From Caldilineales bacterium (lineage in GTDB: Bacteria > Chloroflexota > Anaerolineae > J102), in assembly GCA_019695115.1 (NCBI GenBank), contig JAIBAP010000044.1:1-48604 (forward strand): a stretch of 48,604 nt of DNA, read 5' to 3'. A model generated the notes under the pieces. The model searched no databases, had not been told where the DNA came from, and saw nothing but the letters and a program-made list of their open reading frames with translations. Made by a program: the position numbers and the translations under genes. Positions 14,675 through 23,677 of this stretch are shown here, piece by piece (positions within the stretch are counted from its first letter, which is position 1; every line of letters starts with the position of its first letter).

Positions 14675-17586
14675 GGGCCGGTTTCGTCAGGCGATACGGG
14701 CGCGACCTCCTGGCCGTGATGTCGCTGGCGGCGCCCATTCTGTTCGTCTATGGCCGGGTGCTGTTCACCAACCTGGTCCCCGCCTCTGGTGACTTTTTGT
14801 CCTATTACGCGCCCTACTGGGACTATATCAACGATGCCCTGCGGCAGGGGCGGTTGCCGCTGTGGAACCCGCTCTTGTTCGCCGGCGCGCCGCTGCTGGC
14901 CAATCCGCAGACCTCGTTGTTCTATCCCCTGCGCTGGCCGTTCGCCCTCCTCCCGGCCGAGCAGGGCCTTGTCGTTTGGGCCGCCCTTCATGCCTGGCTG
15001 ACCGGGGCCTTCACCTACGCCCTGGCGCGGCGGGCCGGTCGGGTGGGGCGGGGGGCGGCGTGGACGGCGGGGCTGATTTTCGCCCTCAACGGCTGGGCCG
15101 CCGGGCTGCTCGGCCATCCCAACCGTTGGGCCACCCTGCCCTGGCTGCCGGCGGCCCTGTGGCTGTGGGAGCTGCGCCCCGCCCGGCCGGGCTGGGGATG
15201 GCGTTGGCGGCGGTGGCTGGCGGCGAATGCCGTCGTCTGGGCGCTGGCCCTCCTGGCCGGTCACTCCCAGACCTTCTACAACCAGGCTCTGATCGTGGCC
15301 GCCTGGGCGCTGGCCCCGGTCGCCGGGAAAATGGCGGTCAGCCGGCGCCACGGCCATTTTCGCTCTTCCTGGCGCCGCCATGCCGCCTGCCTGCTGGAAG
15401 TCGTCCTGCCGCTGGCCGCCATCGCCCTGCTTGCGCTCGGCCTGACGGCCATCCAGCTCCTGCCCACGCTGGAATTGGCCGGGCTTTCGTTCCGCAGCGG
15501 CGGGCTACCCTACCGCGACCACGCCGCCATGAGCCTGCCGCCCTGGCGTCTGGGCTTCAGCCTGCTGCCGCACTTTGCCCGCGATCTAGGCCGGGCGCTG
15601 GGCACCGATGCCTACGGCGAGTGGGTGGGCTATGTGGGTTGGGCGGGGTTGGCCCTGGCGCTAGTGGGGCTTGGCGCTGCCGGGGCGAGGCGCTGGCGCT
15701 GGCAGGCGGGGCTGCTGGCGCTCACCGGCCTTCTCCTCAGCTTTGGCGCCTACAACCCGCTGGATTACCTGCTCTATGGGCTGATGCCGGGCTGGAACCT
15801 GTTCCGGGCGCCCTCGCGCTGGCTGGAAGCGACGATGCTGGGGATGGCCCTGCTGGCCGGGCTGGGCGTCCACCGGCTGCTGGGAGAGTGGCGGCCGGCC
15901 TGGCCCCGCCCGCTCCGCCGGAGGACCCAGGCGGCCGGCCTCACCCTGGCGCTGGGGCTGGCGAGCCTGGCCGTCCTCACCCGGCCCAACCTGCCCACCC
16001 TGGCGGCCTGGGCCGGGACGCTGCTGCTCCTCGGCGCTTGCTTCTTTCTCCTGGCCCACGGCCGGCGCTGGGCGGTGGGCTTGCTCGTGGCCATCCTGCT
16101 GCTGGAATTGTACGGCGGCAGTTGGGCCTTGCCCGTGCAGCATCCCACGGCGCCGCAGGCGCTGCGCTCGTGGCGCACCGCGCCCGCCCGCATCGCCGCC
16201 GAAGCGGCCGCTGCGCCCGATTGTCGTTTGCTCAGCCTCAGCCGCACCACCTACGACCCTGGCGACCTGGACGACCTGCGGCGCATCTACGGCCCATCGC
16301 TCGACGAGACCGGCTTCCGCGACCTGGTGGTGGCGACCAAAAACAAAGAGGTGCTGGCCCCCAACCTGGGCCTGGTCTTCGATCTGCCCTCGCTCGATGG
16401 CTTCGACGGCGGGCTGCTGCCCACGGGGGCTTTCGTCCGGGCGATGGGCTTGCTGCTGCCGCCCGACCAGGTGGTGGCGGATGGTCGCCTGCGCGAGCAG
16501 TTGCACGAAGTCCCCGACGCCCGCCTGCTCTCGCTTTTCCATGTCTGTTATCTGATCGTCGATAAGGATTTCGATGTCTGGCACGACGACGTTTATTACG
16601 ACCTGGCCTTTGGCGAGCCGTTGGACGCCGCCCATCCCGACCTGGTTCTGACCGACCTGCCCGGCTTCCCGATCACGGCTGTTGGCCTGGTCAGCCATCT
16701 GGTGGGCGGGGCAGAACTGCCGGATGGCGCCGTGGTGGCCGAGCTGACGGCGACGATGAAGGACGGCAGGGCGGCCGTTTTGCCGATCCGAGCCGGGAAA
16801 GAGACCTTCGAGGGGGGCGATGGAGTTTCGGGCCTGGCCGGGCGCATCGTAGCGCCAGCCCACGGCCGTGATCTCCCGGCGGTGCGCTGGCGCTACGATG
16901 CACCCGGCCAGGATGCCATCGCCCGGCTACTGCTGCCATCGCCCGGGCTGCCGGCTGCGCTCCATCTCCGCCTCGTCCGGCCGGATGTGACCCTGTTCGT
17001 GCGCGGTCTGGCGGTGATCGATGACCAGAGCCAGGCCCACGCCACGCCGCCCGTCTCCCGCCACCCCTGGCAGCGCATCCACTCCGGCGATGTCAAGGTC
17101 TACCGCAATGATGGCGTCCTCCCGCGCGCCTTTCTGGTCCCCGCTGCCGAAATCAGCCCCGATGACGCCACCACGCTCGCCCGGCTGGCCGACCCTGGCT
17201 TCGACCCGACCCAAACCGTCCTCCTGTCCGAGGGCCGGCCTCTGGCTCCCACGCCCGGCGCGGCCCCTCCCGGTGCGGTGCAGATCGTTGCCAGCAGCCC
17301 CGAAAGCCTGCATCTCGATGTCCAGGCCGCGGCCCCGGCGGTGTTGGTGGTGGCGGATGCCTGGTATCCTGGCTGGGAAGCGACGGTGGATGGCGAGCGC
17401 GTCCCCATCGCCCGCGCCGACCTGCTGTTGCGCGGGCTGCCCCTCTCGGCCGGCCAGCACGTGGTGCGGCTGAGCTTTCGGCCGGCGTCGTTGCGGTGGG
17501 GGGCGGCGATCACGCTGGCGTCGGCGCTGTTGGTCGGGTTTCTGCTCTGGCGGCGCACTTGGCGGGGCGCTGCCCAGGCCGTATAA
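14671..17586 (+). CDS. YfhO-family large membrane protein
   Basis: This 971-residue protein has about a dozen predicted membrane helices in its first 480 residues. It carries the YfhO pattern GDFLSYYAPYW near 40-50, followed by PLWNPLLFAGAPLLANPQ near 63-80. A long outer domain follows. Near the C-terminus the family block DAWYPGWEATVDG is followed by a final helix and a basic tail. Members help glycosylate lipoteichoic acid or other surface polymers in Firmicutes; here the target is unknown. Its start overlaps the GT39 stop by ATGA. Together with the GT2, GT39 and methyltransferase genes it suggests a surface glycan pathway placed under the two-component pair. Confidence 0.88.
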   Translation: MRAGFVRRYGRDLLAVMSLAAPILFVYGRVLFTNLVPASGDFLSYYAPYWDYINDALRQGRLPLWNPLLFAGAPLLANPQTSLFYPLRWPFALLPAEQGLVVWAALHAWLTGAFTYALARRAGRVGRGAAWTAGLIFALNGWAAGLLGHPNRWATLPWLPAALWLWELRPARPGWGWRWRRWLAANAVVWALALLAGHSQTFYNQALIVAAWALAPVAGKMAVSRRHGHFRSSWRRHAACLLEVVLPLAAIALLALGLTAIQLLPTLELAGLSFRSGGLPYRDHAAMSLPPWRLGFSLLPHFARDLGRALGTDAYGEWVGYVGWAGLALALVGLGAAGARRWRWQAGLLALTGLLLSFGAYNPLDYLLYGLMPGWNLFRAPSRWLEATMLGMALLAGLGVHRLLGEWRPAWPRPLRRRTQAAGLTLALGLASLAVLTRPNLPTLAAWAGTLLLLGACFFLLAHGRRWAVGLLVAILLLELYGGSWALPVQHPTAPQALRSWRTAPARIAAEAAAAPDCRLLSLSRTTYDPGDLDDLRRIYGPSLDETGFRDLVVATKNKEVLAPNLGLVFDLPSLDGFDGGLLPTGAFVRAMGLLLPPDQVVADGRLREQLHEVPDARLLSLFHVCYLIVDKDFDVWHDDVYYDLAFGEPLDAAHPDLVLTDLPGFPITAVGLVSHLVGGAELPDGAVVAELTATMKDGRAAVLPIRAGKETFEGGDGVSGLAGRIVAPAHGRDLPAVRWRYDAPGQDAIARLLLPSPGLPAALHLRLVRPDVTLFVRGLAVIDDQSQAHATPPVSRHPWQRIHSGDVKVYRNDGVLPRAFLVPAAEISPDDATTLARLADPGFDPTQTVLLSEGRPLAPTPGAAPPGAVQIVASSPESLHLDVQAAAPAVLVVADAWYPGWEATVDGERVPIARADLLLRGLPLSAGQHVVRLSFRPASLRWGAAITLASALLVGFLLWRRTWRGAAQAV

Positions 17587-17587
17587 T
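17559..17587 (+). promoter_or_regulatory. Promoter for amaP-scpB inside the end of the YfhO gene
   Basis: TTGGCG at 17559-17564 and a perfect TATAAT at 17582-17587 are 17 bp apart. The -10 box covers the YfhO stop codon. Transcription would begin about 35 bp before the amaP start. Confidence 0.6.
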
Positions 17588-17629
17588 CCAGGCGGCCGGT
17601 TTTCACTTCCTCCACCCTCGGAGCCGCTC

Positions 17630-18190
17630 ATGCGTCTGTTCAATCGCCTTATCACGATCCTGGTTCTGATCCTGATGCTCGTCTGCCTGGTCGCCCTGGC
17701 GCTTTCGCCCCAGGACGTGCTGGCGTTCGTGCAGCGGGCGCTGCTGAGTTTCTCGAATTTCCTGGTTGCGTTTCAGGCCAGGGACCCGCTCAACTTCAAC
17801 ATCGCCCGCGTGGCTGTCATCCTCGGCGCCCTGGTGGTGTTGCTGCCCCTGCTGCTGGCCGAGTTCCCTCGGCGCAAATCCGACCCGACGGTGCGGCTGC
17901 ACACGGCCAGCGGCGAGGCCCAGGTGACGGCCGACAGTATCGCCCGCCGCCTGTCCTGGCATCTGGACCAGCTGGCGGATGTGATCTCGGTGCAGCCGGT
18001 GGTGCGTCCGCGCGGGGATCAAGTGGATGTGCTGCTGAATGTCGAGACCTCGCCGGCGATCGAGGTGCCGATGAAGACCGAAGAGGTGATGCTGGTGGCC
18101 CGCGAGGTGGTGCAGGATCGCATGGGGTTGAAGTTGGGCCGCCTGGAAGTGCGCATCCAGCACGCCGATTTCCCGCCCCTCTCCGCCTGA
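17630..18190 (+). CDS. amaP: AmaP-like alkaline shock response membrane anchor
   Basis: This 186-residue protein has two N-terminal membrane helices (about 7-27 and 58-80). A cytoplasmic domain of Asp23 type (about 88-180) follows, with VTADSIARRLSWHLDQLADV and VDVLLNVETSP. In Staphylococcus AmaP holds Asp23 at the membrane, and this group is linked to envelope stress. Here the Asp23-like part is in the same chain. GGAG lies 7 nt before the ATG. The scpB gene begins directly at the stop. Confidence 0.8.
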   Translation: MRLFNRLITILVLILMLVCLVALALSPQDVLAFVQRALLSFSNFLVAFQARDPLNFNIARVAVILGALVVLLPLLLAEFPRRKSDPTVRLHTASGEAQVTADSIARRLSWHLDQLADVISVQPVVRPRGDQVDVLLNVETSPAIEVPMKTEEVMLVAREVVQDRMGLKLGRLEVRIQHADFPPLSA

Positions 18191-18886
18191 TTGCCCTCGT
18201 CCGACCGGGCGCCTGCCTTGACTGCCGACCTCCCCGCCGCACCCCAGGCCCCGCTGCCTGAAGTCCAAACCGACCTGGACGACGCTCGCTTGCTGATGCT
18301 GACCGAGGCGTTGTTGTTCGTGGCCGGCGAGCCGACGCCGGTGGGGCGGTTGGCGACGGCGCTGGCTGTGGCGCCGGAGCGGGTGGAGGCGGCGCTGGAG
18401 CGTTTGACGCAGGGCTGCGAGGGGCGGGGGATGCGTCTGCAGCGGCACAGAGATGCCGTACAACTGGTCTCGGCCCCCGAAGCGGCCGACGCCATCGAGA
18501 CTTTCCTGGGTCTGGACCTGACGACCAGGCTCTCGCGGGCGGCGCTGGAGACGCTGGCGATCATCGCTTACCGGCAGCCCGTGACCCGGCCGCAGATCGA
18601 TGCCATCCGCGGGGTGAACAGCGACGGGGTGATGCGGACGTTGCTCAACCGGGGACTGATCGAGGAGGTTGGGCGGTTGGAGCAGGCGGGGCGGCCGATC
18701 TTGTACGGCACGACGTTCGAGTTTTTGCAGTATTTTGGGTTGAGTGGTCTGGCCGAGTTGCCGCCATTGGAGGAGGAGGCCATCGCCCAGATGGAGGCGC
18801 GGGCCGAGGCGGCGGAGCAGGGTCTGGCCCCGGCCGAGGGGCATGCCCCATCTCTCCCACTACTCCCCACCCTCCAGCAGATCTAG
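18191..18886 (+). CDS. scpB: Segregation and condensation protein B
   Basis: ScpB is a regulatory subunit of the SMC-ScpA-ScpB condensin, which compacts and separates chromosomes. The protein is about 231 residues with two winged-helix domains. The first (about 30-100) opens with LTEALLFVAGEPTPVGRLA. The second (about 110-185) has RAALETLAIIAYRQPVTRPQI and IRGVNSDGVMRTLLNRGLI, the most conserved blocks of the family. A Glu-rich tail follows. Only TTG starts are available; 18191 sits directly after the amaP stop, and 18218 would give 222 residues. scpA is not in the window. Its end overlaps the convergent thioesterase gene by 27 bp. Confidence 0.93.
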   Translation: MPSSDRAPALTADLPAAPQAPLPEVQTDLDDARLLMLTEALLFVAGEPTPVGRLATALAVAPERVEAALERLTQGCEGRGMRLQRHRDAVQLVSAPEAADAIETFLGLDLTTRLSRAALETLAIIAYRQPVTRPQIDAIRGVNSDGVMRTLLNRGLIEEVGRLEQAGRPILYGTTFEFLQYFGLSGLAELPPLEEEAIAQMEARAEAAEQGLAPAEGHAPSLPLLPTLQQI

Positions 18887-19264
18887 CAGCACTTGGGGCA
18901 GGCGCACGGGCCGGCCGGCGTGGGTGATGCAGATGTGGCGGGTGAAGCCGGTGACGAGGGTTTCGCCGCCGGCGTCGATGACTTCGTACTCCATCCTGAT
19001 TTCCCGGCTTTTGACCTCGCCCACCCAGGTGCGGACGGTCACGAGTTGGTCGTAGCGGGCGGGGCGCAGGTAGCGGGCGCCGACCTCGACGACGGTGAGG
19101 TAGTAGCCCATGGCGGAGAAATCGGCGTAGCTGAGGCCGGCCTCTCGCATCCAGTCCGAGCGGCCGATCTCGAACCAGGGGATGGTGCGCGAGTGGTGGA
19201 CGATGCCCATGGCGTCGGTTTCGGCGTAGCGGACGCGGAGGGGGCTGAGGCTGATGCGGGGCAT
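18860..19264 (-). CDS. YbgC-like acyl-CoA thioesterase, hotdog fold
   Basis: This 134-residue protein is a 4-hydroxybenzoyl-CoA-thioesterase-type hotdog enzyme that cuts acyl-CoA or acyl-carrier thioesters in the cytoplasm. The signature near the N-terminus is RVRYAETDAMGIVHHS, with the catalytic Asp17. WMREAGLSY and VEVGARYLRPARYDQ follow in the usual order. The ATG at 19264 is chosen because the family N-terminus starts there. It has no Shine-Dalgarno sequence; the bases before it are a C-rich tract. Directly upstream is a 7-bp repeat array. The native substrate is unknown. Confidence 0.9.
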   Translation of the reverse strand: MPRISLSPLRVRYAETDAMGIVHHSRTIPWFEIGRSDWMREAGLSYADFSAMGYYLTVVEVGARYLRPARYDQLVTVRTWVGEVKSREIRMEYEVIDAGGETLVTGFTRHICITHAGRPVRLPQVLLDLLEGGE

Positions 19265-19288
19265 GGGGAGGGAGGGGGAGAGGGGGAG

Positions 19289-19358
19289 AACAGTCAACAG
19301 TCAACAATCAACAGTCAACAATCAACAGTCAACAATCAACAGTCAACAGTCAACGGTC
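19289..19358. repeat. Heptamer tandem repeat, 10 copies
   Basis: AACAGTC and AACAATC alternate for ten units of 7 bp, and the last copy reads AACGGTC. It lies about 25 bp upstream of the thioesterase start. A 7-bp unit can gain or lose copies by slippage. Confidence 0.97.
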
Positions 19359-19398
19359 GAAGGGGTGGCAGGTGGCTGGCGATGGTTCGTTCTAGTCG

Positions 19399-19593
19399 GA
19401 GTTTGCCTTGAATGGAGCGAAGGGGCAAGTTCTGCCACTTGCCTATTTGCTAATTGTCCACTTGCCGTCTGCCACTTGTCTACTTGCGACTTGCGACTTG
19501 TCTACTTGCCTGCTTGTCTACTTGCCACCTGCGATCCTTCGTTTCACTCAGAGCCTGCCCTGAGCGGAGCGAAGGGACAAGCTCTGCCACCTG
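19399..19593. repeat. CTTG-rich low-complexity DNA between two 43-nt direct repeats
   Basis: The segments 19399-19441 and 19551-19593 are imperfect copies of each other, both holding GGAGCGAAGG and TCTGCCAC. Between them the sequence is mostly CTTGCC, CTTGTCTA and CTTGCGA units. Around the second copy, CCTTCG (19536-19541) and CTCAG (19547-19551) pair with CTGAG (19560-19564) and CGAAGG (19570-19575), forming a REP-like stem-loop. No gene is visible between 19265 and 19675. Confidence 0.75.
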
Positions 19594-19612
19594 TCCACAT
19601 GGCGTGGGTTGT

Positions 19613-19642
19613 TTGACAGGGTTTCGGGCTGGGGGCTATAAT
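19613..19642 (+). promoter_or_regulatory. Consensus sigma-70 promoter of tRNA-Lys
   Basis: TTGACA at 19613-19618 and TATAAT at 19637-19642 both match consensus exactly, with an 18-bp spacer. The tRNA starts 34 bp after the -10 box. Confidence 0.85.
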
Positions 19643-19675
19643 GGGGTGGTTGTGGCGGTTGGCGGCAGGGAATAA

Positions 19676-19748
<73 letters not shown>

Positions 19749-19760
19749 TTTTGAAATGGC

Positions 19761-19787
19761 TCGCACTCCTGGGGGACAGGAGTGCGA
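19761..19787. terminator. Perfect 11-bp hairpin between tRNA-Lys and the glucosaminidase gene
   Basis: TCGCACTCCTG (19761-19771) pairs with CAGGAGTGCGA (19777-19787) around GGGGA. It sits 13 bp after tRNA-Lys and 36 bp past the convergent gene's stop, so it could act for both. Neither side has a T-run. Confidence 0.55.
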
Positions 19788-19822
19788 GGGGAGAAAGGGA
19801 GGATGGAGGGTGAGAATGTTTC

Positions 19823-22024
19823 TCAGCGCGAGCATCTCCGCTCGCCGGCGCTGATCTCGCGGAAGCCGACGACGTACATGCTGCCGTTGTTGTTGCCGCC
19901 ATCGCTGCGTGGGCCACCAAGGACGATGTGGCCGGGGGTGCTGTCGCAGGAGTAGATCTCGAAGTAGCCCATGCCGCTATCGCTGACGTTGATGCGCTTG
20001 CCATTGCCGGCGAACAGACTCTTCATCCAGTTGGGGCGGCGGTCGCTGCCGGCGCGGGGGTCCCAATAGATGTAGATGCGGGCGGGACGGCTGAGGTCGA
20101 ACTCGAACAGATTGCCGCTGGTATTGTACTTGTCGTCATTGGCAGTGCGCAGGCAGGGCAGGCCGTTGTAGTCGCTGTGCGAGAAGCCGGTGATGGTGTA
20201 GTCGCGGTCGATGTAGTAGCGGGAGCCGATGGAGCAGGTTCCCATGCTGTAACCACGGCCGGAGGAAATGCGCAGGTTGCTGACGAGGGCGCCGCCTCCG
20301 CCACCGCCTCCGCTACCTTCAAGTGTCAGGCCGATGCTGTAGCCGCCCGTCGAACCGAAGGCGTAGCTCCTGGCAACGATGCGATAGCGTCCGGTCTGCG
20401 GCAATGATACTTGATTGATGAGCGAGTTGAGGCTGCCGCCGCTGTCGTCATCCTGAGTCACCAAGGCGCCGTTGGGCGCATACAGATACAGGTAGCTGTC
20501 CAGGTTGCCGCTGGTGCGGTTCATGCGGATAGTGGCGCGTTGTCCCTGGCTGGCGTCGAAGTAATAGGCATCCTGGTCGTTGGCAGGATTGATCGTGCCA
20601 TTGAGGGTCTGGCCCGAGGTGAGGGCGCGGTTGTCGTCCGGGTCGCCAGTCGCGGCTTGTTCCCAGCGGACTTGGGCTACGGCGCCGCCGCTGTTCTCAT
20701 AGAACTCGACTTTAACCTCGTGCGAACCGGCGCTCATAGGACGATTGGCCCGGAATTCAGTTGGCCCATGGTCACTCCAGGCATCGATGAGGATGAGGCC
20801 ATCCACCCACACGCGGATGCCATCGTCGCTGCGGGCGATGAAGGTACGCGTGCCTTCGCTGAAGTCGAAGCGTCCCTGCCAACGGGTCGAGAAGTTGTCA
20901 TTGCCGAGGCCATTACCGGGCCCACCTGCACCCCAATCGTAGTTGATCGGCTGGCCTTCGCAACGCGTGAAGGTTGGGCTACCACTGAGCGTGCGGTTGT
21001 TGAAGTATTCGGCACGGTATTGGTTTGCACTACACCCACCAAAATCAAACTGACGAAGGTTGTAGGTACTGATGGCCCAGGCGATGAAGTTGTAGTAGTT
21101 TTGCGGGAAGCTGGCTGTGCCTGGGGTTGGGCAGGCTGGTGTCCGTCCAGTATAACAGTTCAAAACTGCCTGTGCGAAAGTAAGCGGATTGTCTGTATGA
21201 TTGAAGGCCGGAGCATAGTTACCATTGCCACGGAGCCATCGACCATGCCAGAGAAAGCCATTTGCACCGCTACTGTAACGATTCCATGAGCTGCTACTCA
21301 GTGAAACACAAGAGAGACCTTCATTTGGCGGCGAGCACTTGATGCCGTGGTAGTTGTTGTAGGTGCCGGCCAATGTACTTACCTGGCAGTAACTGTCCGA
21401 ATGACAGCCCGATTCGTACATTGCTTGAGCGATCGAGAAAGACGCTGGTACGCCTGAATCTCTCTGTTCGGCTTGAGCCCATGGAGCAAGGCGATTGATA
21501 AAGTCGTTGACAACTCCTGTTGGAGCTACTTGTTCGGCAGATTCAACAGGCTCTGCCAGCGTATTTAATGGTTTGTCTGCATCCTCCTCTTCTGACGCCT
21601 CCAAGTTGAACCCATCACGACCTGCGGCGAACTTGAAAGGCGCCCCACCATCATCGACCCGCAAGCCTCCCGAAACGATGGTATAGTAAACGACCGCACC
21701 GGGCTCCAGGCCGCCGATCACGACGCGATGCACCGTATCGGACGCCTCTTGCCCGTGTTCGTCGTAGGCGATGTTCATCATTTGATCCCATGTGGCGCCA
21801 TACTCGATCCAGCCGGTCTGGGGTTCGACCGTGCGCCAGGAGATGACGGGGCCGGCGTCAGTGGTCTCGACGAGAAGATCGAGGAGGGGTGGGTCGAGTT
21901 CGACAGCCAGTGCAGGGGGTTGGTTGGGGTCCTCAGGGCCTTGGGCGAAGGCCAGCGCACTGCTCGAGAGCAGTAGGACGATGGTGAAGACCAGGAGAAA
22001 GCGGAGGGCGTGAAGCGGTTTCAT
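19823..22024 (-). CDS. Secreted glucosaminidase-like protein with PA14 and PPC modules
   Basis: This 733-residue exported protein begins with a signal peptide ending near SALAFAQ (residue 28). A fibronectin-like domain (about 40-135) and an acidic linker follow. A lysozyme-like glucosaminidase domain (about 168-325) has IAQAMYESG with likely catalytic Glu204 and NNYHGIKC further on. This group cuts the glycan chain of peptidoglycan. Next is a PA14-like domain (about 335-460, YRAEYFNN to EFYENSGG), then a pre-peptidase C-terminal domain (about 475-565, DQDAYYFDASQGQ). A Gly run leads to a Cys-containing C-terminal domain that I do not recognise. Paired cysteines fit life outside the cell. AAGGAG lies 7 nt before the ATG. 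It may share a transcript with the TM2/HEAT gene upstream. Confidence 0.88.
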   Translation of the reverse strand: MKPLHALRFLLVFTIVLLLSSSALAFAQGPEDPNQPPALAVELDPPLLDLLVETTDAGPVISWRTVEPQTGWIEYGATWDQMMNIAYDEHGQEASDTVHRVVIGGLEPGAVVYYTIVSGGLRVDDGGAPFKFAAGRDGFNLEASEEEDADKPLNTLAEPVESAEQVAPTGVVNDFINRLAPWAQAEQRDSGVPASFSIAQAMYESGCHSDSYCQVSTLAGTYNNYHGIKCSPPNEGLSCVSLSSSSWNRYSSGANGFLWHGRWLRGNGNYAPAFNHTDNPLTFAQAVLNCYTGRTPACPTPGTASFPQNYYNFIAWAISTYNLRQFDFGGCSANQYRAEYFNNRTLSGSPTFTRCEGQPINYDWGAGGPGNGLGNDNFSTRWQGRFDFSEGTRTFIARSDDGIRVWVDGLILIDAWSDHGPTEFRANRPMSAGSHEVKVEFYENSGGAVAQVRWEQAATGDPDDNRALTSGQTLNGTINPANDQDAYYFDASQGQRATIRMNRTSGNLDSYLYLYAPNGALVTQDDDSGGSLNSLINQVSLPQTGRYRIVARSYAFGSTGGYSIGLTLEGSGGGGGGGALVSNLRISSGRGYSMGTCSIGSRYYIDRDYTITGFSHSDYNGLPCLRTANDDKYNTSGNLFEFDLSRPARIYIYWDPRAGSDRRPNWMKSLFAGNGKRINVSDSGMGYFEIYSCDSTPGHIVLGGPRSDGGNNNGSMYVVGFREISAGERRCSR

Positions 22025-22141
22025 AGGAGTCTCCTTGCCATGGGGTTTGAGTGGTTGGATGGATTTGTCCGTAGCTCAGGTCGAGCTGCCGGCGGGAGTG
22101 GAAACAACTGCGAACATCGTTGGTCCTACCTGCTGTTTCGT

Positions 22142-23677
22142 CTACTTACTTGCTCGTCGTTCTGTCTCCTTCACGATTTGTCGCGTACGTTGGGCGACGT
22201 CCGAATTCCTGCTCTGCAACAACTGTTCCACCGCCTTCGTTGCCGGCGCGTAACCCATGCGCCGGTCGCAGACCACCAGCGCGGCGATAGCCGCATCGCG
22301 AGTGCGCTGGTCGGGGCCGTGCGCAGCGGCGAGGGCCAGGGCGATGAAGTGCTGGCGTTGCGCCTCGTCCGGCGCGGTGAGGCAACGATACGACCAGGTT
22401 GCGTACATGAACTGGCGCACGTGCGGGTCCCCATGCTCGAACAGGGCCAATAGATCGGCTGTTGGGAAGGGATCGGCGCTGCCCAGTACGACCAAATAGG
22501 CTTCTGCAAACACAGTCAGCCGCTGCAAAGGCTGCAGTTTGGCCACACTCGACCGCATCGGCCCGGTCAGCCAACTGGCTCCCCGGCCCATCACCATGCC
22601 GCCGAACGACCCAACCAACCCACCCGGCCCCCCGCTGAGGAGCTCGAGACCCAAGCGGGTTGCGGCGGCGACGCGTTGGCCTACCTGTTCTTCGTGTGAG
22701 CGTTGCACCTCACTCACCATCGCCGCCACCAGGTCGCTAGTCACCTCTGGCGTCAGACGGCCGGTCAGCGCCGTCAGCGCCTGGAAACGGCAATTGGCGC
22801 TGGAATCGATTTGGGCCATGCGTGCGAATTTTCGGGCCACGCCTGCATCATCGAAATCGCCGAGTAAAGCGATGGCATGGAAGCGCACAGCGTCGTGTTT
22901 GCTGTCGAGCAGGGTCATCATCTGCGGGAGGATGGCGGCGCCCTGGCGGCGCATCTGCACCTCGGCCCAGCGCGAGACCGACGAGCGTACACTCTCGCGC
23001 AGATCAGGCTCGAACAAGGTAAGGCCCTCCTCATAGAGGACGAGCAGATCGGCGACGGGCGCATTTTGCTCGTAGCGGGAACGCGCCGCCTTCAGCCGCG
23101 CCAGGGCTTGCGCCTCTCTCGAATCAGGGCGACTTCGAGCCGCCGCTTGTTCCCATTGCGGCTGTTTCTCCACTATCTGCTTGTATGCCTCGGGACCGCC
23201 CTGCGCCAGCGCCGTTTGCAGTCGCTCGGCCTCGGCGTCGTTGGCTCGGGCCAGGTCGCGCAACAATGCCTCCGCCTGTTTGTTCGTCAATCTCGGCGCC
23301 GCCAGGATGGGCGCGGCCCCGGCCGCCGCCGTCTCGCCCGCCGGCGGTGGGACGGAGCCTGATGCCCATTCCTGGCCAACGATCGGCGTCGCCGATGCCG
23401 GCGCGGTCTCGCCTCCGACCTGCACCGGCGTCGCCCCGCCTGTGGCGACGCCAGAAGCTTGGGCGCCGCGATAAGCGTCATACATGCCCCATAGCCAGAC
23501 TGCGGCGCCGGTGACCAGTCCAATGCCAACTGATACCAGCACCAGGTTGACGAACTGCACGGCGAGGATGATTAGGCCTCGTTTCGTCTGGCCGTTGTAG
23601 ATCTGGCCCAGACCGGGGATGAAGAAGCTGAGGAGAGCGGCCAGGGCCGGGTTTTTGGTTTCGACGGAAGTGGTCAT
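22142..23677 (-). CDS. TM2-domain membrane protein with HEAT-like repeats
   Basis: This 511-residue protein starts with a TM2 domain (about 8-70). It has ALLSFFIPGLGQIYNGQ and a second hydrophobic segment ending near WLWGMYDAYRGA, the two-helix hairpin that defines TM2. A Pro/Ala linker (about 75-130) leads to a long helical region. Around residues 190-330 it carries HEAT-like repeats, such as AILPQMMTLLDSKHDAVRFHAIALLGDFD, and more near 400-500. Such scaffolds usually bind other proteins. The ATG at 23677 is chosen because the TM2 domain starts there and AGGAAT precedes it. It diverges from a STAND-type regulator. The partner is unknown. Confidence 0.8.
   Translation of the reverse strand: MTTSVETKNPALAALLSFFIPGLGQIYNGQTKRGLIILAVQFVNLVLVSVGIGLVTGAAVWLWGMYDAYRGAQASGVATGGATPVQVGGETAPASATPIVGQEWASGSVPPPAGETAAAGAAPILAAPRLTNKQAEALLRDLARANDAEAERLQTALAQGGPEAYKQIVEKQPQWEQAAARSRPDSREAQALARLKAARSRYEQNAPVADLLVLYEEGLTLFEPDLRESVRSSVSRWAEVQMRRQGAAILPQMMTLLDSKHDAVRFHAIALLGDFDDAGVARKFARMAQIDSSANCRFQALTALTGRLTPEVTSDLVAAMVSEVQRSHEEQVGQRVAAATRLGLELLSGGPGGLVGSFGGMVMGRGASWLTGPMRSSVAKLQPLQRLTVFAEAYLVVLGSADPFPTADLLALFEHGDPHVRQFMYATWSYRCLTAPDEAQRQHFIALALAAAHGPDQRTRDAAIAALVVCDRRMGYAPATKAVEQLLQSRNSDVAQRTRQIVKETERRASK

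Noticed and set aside
13198-16565. Two long plus-strand frames (13198-14466 and 14862-16565) inside the GT39 and YfhO genes
   Set aside because: They are in a shifted frame of genes with clear membrane-protein motifs and contain only Arg/Gly/Ala-rich low-complexity sequence.
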